Shown piece by piece: positions 14,495-19,402 of a DNA stretch of 19,402 nt. Position 1 is the stretch's first letter, and the number at the start of each line of letters is the position of its first letter. This DNA comes from JACQXX01 sp964639175. Its GTDB lineage: Bacteria > Acidobacteriota > Blastocatellia > Chloracidobacteriales > Chloracidobacteriaceae. The position numbers were made by a program, and so were the translations under genes. Below the pieces are notes generated by a model. That model worked only from the letters and a program-made list of their open reading frames with translations. It was not told where the DNA came from and did no database searches. The DNA lies in assembly GCA_964639175.1 (NCBI GenBank), contig CAZXCE010000078.1:1-19402 (forward strand), read 5' to 3'.

Positions 14495-15475
14495 ATGAAA
14501 TTTCATCACCTGACCATTGCCTGTGCAGTGTTTGGTATTTTTCTATTTGGAATTGGCACCGAAACAACGAGCGCGAGTGTCAGACGCCAGGAGCACACAC
14601 AGGTGTATCACCGTCTGGTTGAAGTGGACGGAATCCGGATTTTCTACCGGGAAGCTGGCCCAAAAACCGCACCAACCCTTTTATTGCTGCACGGGTTCCC
14701 GACATCATCACATATGTTTCGGAATTTGATTCCTGCCCTGGCAGACCGTTATCACGTCATTGCGCCAGATTATCCAGGGTTTGGTGAAAGTGATTTTCCT
14801 GACGGCAAGCAATTCAAGTATAGTTTTGATGGGTATGCCAAAATCATTGACCGGTTTACCCAAACCATTGGTTTAAACCGGTATGTGCTTTATATTCAAG
14901 ATTATGGTGCCCCGGTCGGTTTACGGCTGGCACTGCGGGCCCCTGAACGGGTGGTTGGGCTGATTGTTCAAAATGGAAATGCTTATGCGGAAGGGTTAAG
15001 TGAAGGCTGGGCGCCGTTAAAGGCATACTGGAGCAACCCAACCCAGGCCAATCGTGAGCAGTTGCGCGGCTGGCTCACACCTGAAGGTATCAGGCAACAA
15101 TACATAGGAGGATTGCCAGAGTCACAGGTCGCACTGGTCAGCCCAGATACATGGACAAATGACTGGGCACATATCAGCCGACCAGGGAATAGCGACGTGC
15201 AGCTTGATTTGTTTGGTGATTACCAGACCAATGTTGCGCTTTATCCGAAATTTCAAGAATTTTTCCGCACGTATCAGCCACCAACCCTGATTGTGTGGGG
15301 GAAACACGACCCGTTTTTCACCATTGATGGGGCAAAAGCCTATCAGCGTGATTTGAAGAAGATTGAATTTCACCTGCTTGAAGATGCCGGGCACTTTGCG
15401 CTTGAAACACACCAGTCAGAAATAACCCGGTTTATCCGCCAGTTTCTGGCGAAACAACTGAAGAAGCAGGAATGA
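14495..15475 (+). CDS. Exported alpha/beta hydrolase, epoxide hydrolase-like
   Basis: 326 residues. An N-terminal hydrophobic signal segment (LTIACAVFGIFLFGIG) ends near residue 28, so the enzyme is probably periplasmic or outer. The hydrolase core has the oxyanion motif HGFP (66-69), nucleophile D136 in YIQDYGAPVG, acid D272 in WGKHDPFF and H300 in DAGHFALE. An Asp nucleophile points to epoxide hydrolases or haloalkane dehalogenases rather than Ser esterases; the cap domain covers about 165-245. An export signal is unusual for this group. AAGGAG precedes the ATG. It is divergent from, and probably controlled by, the CGNR regulator at 13751. Confidence 0.9.
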   Translation: MKFHHLTIACAVFGIFLFGIGTETTSASVRRQEHTQVYHRLVEVDGIRIFYREAGPKTAPTLLLLHGFPTSSHMFRNLIPALADRYHVIAPDYPGFGESDFPDGKQFKYSFDGYAKIIDRFTQTIGLNRYVLYIQDYGAPVGLRLALRAPERVVGLIVQNGNAYAEGLSEGWAPLKAYWSNPTQANREQLRGWLTPEGIRQQYIGGLPESQVALVSPDTWTNDWAHISRPGNSDVQLDLFGDYQTNVALYPKFQEFFRTYQPPTLIVWGKHDPFFTIDGAKAYQRDLKKIEFHLLEDAGHFALETHQSEITRFIRQFLAKQLKKQE

Positions 15476-15477
15476 CC

Positions 15478-15518
15478 GGGTTGCGGGTTGCGGGCTGCGG
15501 GTTGCGGGTTGCGGGTTT
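15478..15518. repeat. Tandem GGGTTGC heptamer repeat
   Basis: Five 7-base units (one reads GGGCTGC) plus a partial GGGTTT, starting two bases after the stop codon of the hydrolase. It gives six evenly spaced GGG runs, a pattern able to form a G-quadruplex on the + strand. Confidence 0.9.
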
Positions 15519-15566
15519 TCGAAAGGGATGAAGGATGAAAAAATCATCTTGTCACTGGTCATCCAG

Positions 15567-16007
15567 TTACTCTGTCACCTGCGCCGGGCGTTTAAGGGTG
15601 TAGACCACTTCGGGAAATTCACCTTTGATTTCACCCCGGTGCCAGCCCTGGGCGGCATAAAATCGGTCGGCACGGGTATTGACTTCGGTGCTTAAACTGA
15701 CCCCAGGTGCGCCACGTTCAAACAGCCAGTCAGTTGCAAGCTTCAAAAGCCGTGACCCAATACCGTTGCCCTCATGATCCGGGTGAATAAACAACGCCCA
15801 GATGGAATGATCTTCGCAGGCAGCATAGGAAAACCCGACCACCGTTCCTTCGATTTCGCACACCCAGCCCTTTCCGAGTGGGCCAAGGTAGTCTTCATAC
15901 ATTTGTCGGGTAATCCGGCCTGGATTGGAAAGAACATTTTCTTTCACCAGTAAGCGAATTTCTGACATGGCCGGAATGTCAGAGTGTGTTGCTTCCCGAA
16001 AAATCAT
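15567..16007 (-). CDS. GNAT-family N-acetyltransferase
   Basis: 146 residues from ATG 16007, favoured because GGCGG lies 7 bases upstream; ATG 16013 and TTG 16034 are in-frame alternatives. The acetyl-CoA-binding motif is visible as ALFIHPDHEGNGIGSRLL (R/Q-x-x-G-x-G type, here E-G-N-G-I-G), followed by GVSLSTEVNTRADRFYAAQGW, the typical last strand and helix. The acceptor is unknown; the family modifies small amines, antibiotics or protein N-termini. It comes last in a cluster of four - strand genes, 23 nt after the preceding one. Confidence 0.9.
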   Translation of the reverse strand: MIFREATHSDIPAMSEIRLLVKENVLSNPGRITRQMYEDYLGPLGKGWVCEIEGTVVGFSYAACEDHSIWALFIHPDHEGNGIGSRLLKLATDWLFERGAPGVSLSTEVNTRADRFYAAQGWHRGEIKGEFPEVVYTLKRPAQVTE

Positions 16008-16028
16008 CGTCATACCGCCTTTTATCGA

Positions 16029-16038
16029 GTTCAAGCTT
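16029..16038 (-). repeat. Further copy of the AAGCTTGAAC core
   Basis: GTTCAAGCTT here is the inverted form of the 10-base core found at 76-85, 2303-2312 and 2357-2366. It lies at the junction between the GNAT gene and the gene at 16031, whose last codons it overlaps. Confidence 0.35.
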
Positions 16039-16546
16039 GCGCTTGTGAAAATTGTGTCACTTTCACTTCAAGTGGCTGAAGCAAACGATTGGATAAGGCA
16101 TCTCTCAATTCGGTAACACCCCGAGGAGTTAAAGCCAGTGCAAATCGCCAATTACCTTTGTGAAAATAAACCCAATGGCACCCAAGGCAAATCACAACTT
16201 GAACTGAACCAATCCCTTGCCCAAACTCGATGGCTGTGCCTGGATTGAAACAGCGCATTCCGAAGGTGTTACGATTCCCATAGAGCTTCAAATGAAAAAT
16301 CGTTTTCCACAGTGATTGCGCCACGGATGGTTGAAGCGCCCAGGTTTGAGTAAATCGAAACCCTTGAATATAACCTTCCGCGTTTTTCAGATCGGGATCG
16401 GTCGTTCGTGGCTGGCGGGTTAAACGGTAAGCCCGAGCGGGGAAAACTCGTGATGTGACACGTAGTGCCAGGAGTTGGGTGATATCAATCACGCCGGGCA
16501 ATCTCAACAGTGACTCAACCGGATTTCTCATAGGTGCCGCTACCAT
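16031..16546 (-). CDS. Conserved-looking hypothetical protein
   Basis: 171 residues; I do not recognise a family. Visible features are an N-terminal part rich in Arg and Leu, a C-x-x-C pair in VVICLGCHWVYFHKGNWRF, and a C-terminal LTPRGVTELRDALSNRLL helix. No signal peptide or membrane segment is apparent. ATG 16546 lies 9 nt after the stop of the exported-protein gene and lacks a good ribosome binding site, so it may depend on coupling; ATG 16531 is an alternative start. The close spacing and the lack of a rival reading frame support a real gene. Confidence 0.65.
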   Translation of the reverse strand: MVAAPMRNPVESLLRLPGVIDITQLLALRVTSRVFPARAYRLTRQPRTTDPDLKNAEGYIQGFRFTQTWALQPSVAQSLWKTIFHLKLYGNRNTFGMRCFNPGTAIEFGQGIGSVQVVICLGCHWVYFHKGNWRFALALTPRGVTELRDALSNRLLQPLEVKVTQFSQAQA

Positions 16547-16555
16547 TGAATCTGG

Positions 16556-17056
16556 TCATTTGTGCTGCCGATATTCAAAGGTCTGGCTGACAACCCGAAC
16601 AACCTGATTGTTGTGATGACCATAAATGGCAACCCTGAGTGCCCGGTTATAGTCTTGAGATTCAAGCCTGACCTGGACTTCAATTGATTCCCCTGGTTGG
16701 AGCTCATATTCTCCCCAGCCTGAGTCGTCAATATAAAGCAGGTGATTTTTCCAACCAAACCAGGAACGATAGAGCCTTTCATGAACTGGGAAAACTGGCT
16801 GGGCGGCCTCCGTTTCATACCGGAATGGGTGGCTGGTCAGGTTTGCAAGTTGAAAGAAGGCAACAATCTGTTCGTTGGATGAGTCCTGAACTTTTTCAAG
16901 CCTCAAGAATTTTAATGTCACCTTTTGAGTAGATTGATTTTGTTTGCTCTCCGATGATTGTTGACCGGCTTGAGTTTGAGAAGAAAAGGAAACGAGCGCT
17001 CCGAACAGGATGAGAACCATCAAAACATCAAGCTTCTGTAGACGAATAAGACGCAT
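16556..17056 (-). CDS. Exported protein of unknown function
   Basis: 166 residues. ATG 17056 is chosen because GGAGA stands 7 nt upstream and a signal peptide starts there (KLDVLMVLILFGALVSF, then SQTQAGQQ); the open frame extends further upstream without support. The mature part begins with a Ser/Gln-rich stretch and then has beta-strand segments such as VTLKFLRLEKVQ, IVAFFQLANLTSHPFRYE and ESIEVQVRLES. An immunoglobulin-like or similar beta-sandwich is possible, but the family is not recognised. It lies 55 nt after the zinc-ribbon gene and 9 nt before the next gene. Confidence 0.75.
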   Translation of the reverse strand: MRLIRLQKLDVLMVLILFGALVSFSSQTQAGQQSSESKQNQSTQKVTLKFLRLEKVQDSSNEQIVAFFQLANLTSHPFRYETEAAQPVFPVHERLYRSWFGWKNHLLYIDDSGWGEYELQPGESIEVQVRLESQDYNRALRVAIYGHHNNQVVRVVSQTFEYRQHK

Positions 17057-17111
17057 GATATGGTCTCCATAGCGGAAAGCCTCAGGAAAATATGACCGGA
17101 GAGGATTTCTT

Positions 17112-17609
17112 TTATCCCTGGGTGCGATTGGTGACCGGCTCAACGACGCTTCGCGGAGGCACTTTCCCCGAGAACCAGGCTGGCTCGTCAAGGCCAGTGG
17201 TCTGGCGGGGAGCTTCGATTTCGGGGGGATTAATGGGCGGTGACTTCAGTAACGACGCCTGCCCGGCTTTGGCGAAGGACAGGACCAGTTTGGATGCCAG
17301 ATAGCAGGCGGTTCCGACCATTCCGACCGCCAGACCCAGACAGGTCATCAGCAACAACACGAGTTGTTCGGGCCTCCCTGGATGGAACCGGTCGCGGATA
17401 AAATCAAAAATCAGAAAGACAAGGAAAAAGATCGAGACCCCAAGCAAGGCCCCACAGGCCAGAAGCCAGCTTACCTGTGAGATTCCAACCAGCATGGTGG
17501 GCTCACCCAGGACAGGTGCGGGACGGGTCAACACTTCAAGATTTGACCCGCAGCGGGTGCAATATCGGACCGAATCATTGTTTTCATATCCACACCTTGA
17601 ACAAAACAT
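17112..17609 (-). CDS. Zinc-ribbon membrane protein
   Basis: 165 residues from ATG 17609, which has AAGGAGC just upstream. The N-terminus is a zinc ribbon, MFCSRCGYENNDSVRYCTRCGS, with two C-x-x-C knuckles at 3/6 and 17/20. Two transmembrane helices follow (WLLACGALLGVSIFFLVFLIF and LVLLLMTCLGLAVGMVGTACYLA), then a Pro-rich tail. Such proteins are common and of unknown role, perhaps membrane-bound scaffolds or regulators. It heads the - strand cluster with the exported protein, the hypothetical protein and GNAT. Confidence 0.85.
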   Translation of the reverse strand: MFCSRCGYENNDSVRYCTRCGSNLEVLTRPAPVLGEPTMLVGISQVSWLLACGALLGVSIFFLVFLIFDFIRDRFHPGRPEQLVLLLMTCLGLAVGMVGTACYLASKLVLSFAKAGQASLLKSPPINPPEIEAPRQTTGLDEPAWFSGKVPPRSVVEPVTNRTQG

Positions 17610-17814
17610 AGCCAGCTCCTTTTCAAATGCTCGCACGGGTTGAAAACGATTTGGGGCAAAGGGGGAACCTCCATCCAACAGGATTGAGTCATTTTGTGCT
17701 AAATCCTTGTGGATGATTCATTTTTCAGGCTTGGAAGAGAATTTGAATATTAGGTTTGAACCAGAGAATCCGCAAGTTATCAGGAATGTGAGTTGTTTGG
17801 CTGGTTGAGATTGA

Positions 17815-18275
17815 AAAAATGGCTTTCGGGTTGTCGTGACATCAAAAAACGGCCCTCACGGTCGTCGTGAGTGTTTGTCAGCGTCAACTGTGCCACAATT
17901 TCTCCGTCACTGGTTGCTTCAGAATTATCCGACCATGAAAAAGGGGCTTTCCGCGGTGCTATTCAGCGACGATTGGGGTGGGGTAAACTGGTTGATGGCG
18001 GAACGATTTGCCTTGGTGAAATCGGAGAGATTCCACTCGAAACCCAAATCTCACTCCTGCGCGTGTTGGAAGAGCGCGAAGTTGAGTGCGTCGGCGGCAA
18101 TCGTCCGATTCGGGTTGATGTCCACATCATTGCCGCCACAAATCGTAATTTGCAAGCCGCCATTGTAGCCGGTACGTTCCGAAAGGATTCTGCTGTATTG
18201 GCTCAATGTGTTTCCGACAAAACTCAAACGAAAGTGGTTTCGACCCAAAATGAAAGTCAGGAAGTTGTTTTTTAA
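17815..18275 (+). pseudogene. Decayed fragment of a sigma-54 activator AAA+ domain
   Basis: Frame by frame this reads like the centre of an FhlA/NtrC-type activator. VVVTSKNGPHGRR lies in one frame up to about 17870. A shift then gives FVSVNCATI, ELSDHEKGAFRGAIQRRLG, GEIGEIPLETQISLLRVLEE, VGGNRPIRVDVHIIAATNRN and GTFRKD up to about 18187. A second shift gives LLYWLNVFP. Walker A (GETGTGKE) is missing upstream, the C-terminal helix-turn-helix is missing, GAFTGA has become GAFRGA, and the Walker B Asp of LDEIGE is Gly. With two frameshifts, lost ends and lost catalytic residues, it cannot work as an activator. Intact parent genes presumably exist or existed elsewhere. Confidence 0.88.
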
Positions 18276-18280
18276 CCATT

Positions 18281-18312
18281 CCTTCGCCGTGAGAAGTCAC
18301 GGCCTGTGAAGG
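18281..18312. terminator. Hairpin between the AAA+ fragment and the NAD-kinase-like gene
   Basis: CCGTGA (18287-18292), GAAG loop, TCACGG (18297-18302), extended by CCTTC/GAAGG (18281-18285, 18308-18312) after a small internal loop. It lies 19 bases beyond the stop of the - strand NAD-kinase-like gene. No T-run follows on either strand, so termination is only a guess. Confidence 0.45.
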
Positions 18313-18331
18313 ACTCAAGACTAGAAGTTCT

Positions 18332-19273
18332 TCACACAATTAAATGCCCTTTTTCTTCGGCTAGCGTGATAGTGGCCTGGGTTCCAGAGTTGAATTCCAG
18401 GAAATCGCGTTCAATGCCATCACTAAAAATCACGCCGGCTTCGGACATTTGTGAAATGAGTTTGAGTGGTGTGGCCGGCGTAATGGCACCAAAGACAAGG
18501 TTGGTCGCAGACGTTTTGCTGGGAAATGGCTCGCGAACAGTATAGTACAGCATATCGGCATCCCAGCTTAGTTTCTGAAAATACTGATGTGAAAGCGTCT
18601 GGCCTGAAATCCGCGAAGCAACTTCGAGCGCACCACGCATCAGGCTGGTAAACCAGCCGGTGGAACCAAGCCCGGTCGAAATGATGACGCCACTTGATGA
18701 TTGCTGTTCTTTTTGATTTCCGATTTGGAGGGTGTATCGTGCCGACGTGTGCGATTTAACCCCAACGAAAAAATCATTGACGGCATAGAGTGTCTGGCCG
18801 TTGTTGAGCTGGGCTTTGGCCATCGAAACTTCTTGAAATCCTCGTCGCTGGTTGAAAACCTCCGGGACAATTTTTGGCAAATCCTGAACAGTAAAGGGCA
18901 GCAGCACGCCATCCCAGCGTTTCGGGTCCGGATTGACGCCGATAATCGGCAGGGCTGGCGCATATTTGACCGTATTGGCCACAAGTCCATCCTGCCCAAG
19001 CACCACAATTGTGTCGTCTTTGCCAAAGATAAAATTTGGCAAAAACGCCCGGTCTACTACCTGAACCCGCCCAAATTCGCCCAACCAGCTTTCAGTTTCG
19101 CGGAGCGCCTGATTGTATTGATCGTGCTCAGCCTGGTAGTCAGAGAAATCAGCGTTTTGATGCTCGATATAGAACTTGGCCTGATTGACCGTGTTATAGC
19201 GCACAATCATTTCATCAAGGCGCGTCCGCCGCTTGATCAGGATGAGTTTGTTTTCGGTAAGACGCTGTTTCAT
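18332..19273 (-). CDS. Divergent NAD kinase-like protein
   Basis: 313 residues. The NAD kinase pattern is visible but altered: GQDG at 93-96 in place of GGDG (catalytic D95 kept), VNPDPKRWDG near 113-122, AVNDFFVG at 164-171 where NAD kinases have the Asn-Glu pair, and SSSGVIISTGLGSTGW at 192-207 matching the nucleotide-binding S-T-x-x-G-S-T block. The first 75 residues are an added segment with many charged residues and Tyr (VRYNTVNQAKFYIEHQ), not part of typical NAD kinase. It probably phosphorylates NAD or another substrate of this lipid/NAD kinase superfamily; which one is unsure. The genes it belongs with lie beyond the window edge. Confidence 0.85.
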   Translation of the reverse strand: MKQRLTENKLILIKRRTRLDEMIVRYNTVNQAKFYIEHQNADFSDYQAEHDQYNQALRETESWLGEFGRVQVVDRAFLPNFIFGKDDTIVVLGQDGLVANTVKYAPALPIIGVNPDPKRWDGVLLPFTVQDLPKIVPEVFNQRRGFQEVSMAKAQLNNGQTLYAVNDFFVGVKSHTSARYTLQIGNQKEQQSSSGVIISTGLGSTGWFTSLMRGALEVASRISGQTLSHQYFQKLSWDADMLYYTVREPFPSKTSATNLVFGAITPATPLKLISQMSEAGVIFSDGIERDFLEFNSGTQATITLAEEKGHLIV

Positions 19274-19295
19274 AAGGGGTTCAGGGTTCCGGAAA

Positions 19296-19322
19296 GGACG
19301 AAAAGGACGAAAAGGACGAAAA
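19296..19322. repeat. Tandem GGACGAAAA nonamer repeat
   Basis: Three exact 9-base units about 23 bases upstream of the start codon of the NAD-kinase-like gene (on the - strand the unit reads TTTTCGTCC). It lies where the leader of that gene would be. Confidence 0.85.
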
Positions 19323-19386
19323 AGAGAATAGACATTATCGGGGTTAACCGTTTTTCAGAAGTAAAGCTTCCTCGCCGTGGCAACCC

Positions 19387-19402
19387 ACCCGCTCACGCGG
19401 GT
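19387..19402. terminator. GC-rich hairpin at the window edge
   Basis: ACCCGC (19387-19392), TCAC loop, GCGGGT (19397-19402): a perfect 6-bp stem ending exactly at the last base. It may be longer outside the window. It could terminate a gene to the right; no T-run is seen inside the window. Confidence 0.4.

Noticed and set aside
18281..18312. A firm intrinsic terminator
   Set aside because: The stem is good but no T-run follows on either strand, so it is kept only as a low-confidence hairpin.

Overview
The window is about 50% GC with tightly packed genes on both strands. No rRNA or other phylogenetic marker is present. The gene types suggest a free-living Gram-negative soil or water bacterium: a secreted CAP/propeller protein, a LytS/LytTR pair, type VI secretion sheath genes, CGNR zinc-finger regulators, a TudS-like DUF523 protein and heptanucleotide repeats between genes. 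Acidobacteriota (Blastocatellia-like) is my best guess, from general resemblance only, with low confidence.

Layout. 1-3300: two secreted proteins on the + strand, flanked by copies of a dispersed intergenic repeat. The second looks like the XAC2610-related family. 3301-5228: a LytTR response regulator and its LytS-type histidine kinase on the - strand, overlapping by 4 nt. 5229-5726: a 498-bp gene-free stretch with a textbook -24/-12 (sigma-54) promoter candidate. 5727-8492: type VI secretion genes tssB, tssC and hcp. hcp has its own weaker -24/-12 candidate and ends in a 22-bp perfect terminator hairpin. No other T6SS gene is visible.

8613-15475: a detoxification and regulation region. A CGNR regulator sits upstream of a Nudix gene whose catalytic box is broken by a one-base frameshift, and diverges from a small monooxygenase-like gene and a DinB-like gene. 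Next come a glyoxalase-like protein, a DUF523/TudS-like protein and an XRE regulator divergent from an NTF2-like gene, with a perfect ATTACCT-gcg-AGGTAAT operator between the last two. A second CGNR regulator diverges from an exported epoxide-hydrolase-like protein. Both CGNR divergent regions carry four copies of the same half-site, about TAACYGKYAAAA, which I regard as the most interesting regulatory signal in the window.

15567-17609: a four-gene - strand cluster (zinc ribbon membrane protein, exported protein, unknown protein, GNAT acetyltransferase). 17815-18275: a decayed piece of a sigma-54 activator AAA+ domain with two frameshifts and a damaged Walker B motif. 18332-19273: a divergent NAD-kinase-like protein. 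Short tandem repeats (7- or 9-mers) occur at four places next to gene ends or starts; two of them share the unit GAATGAA.
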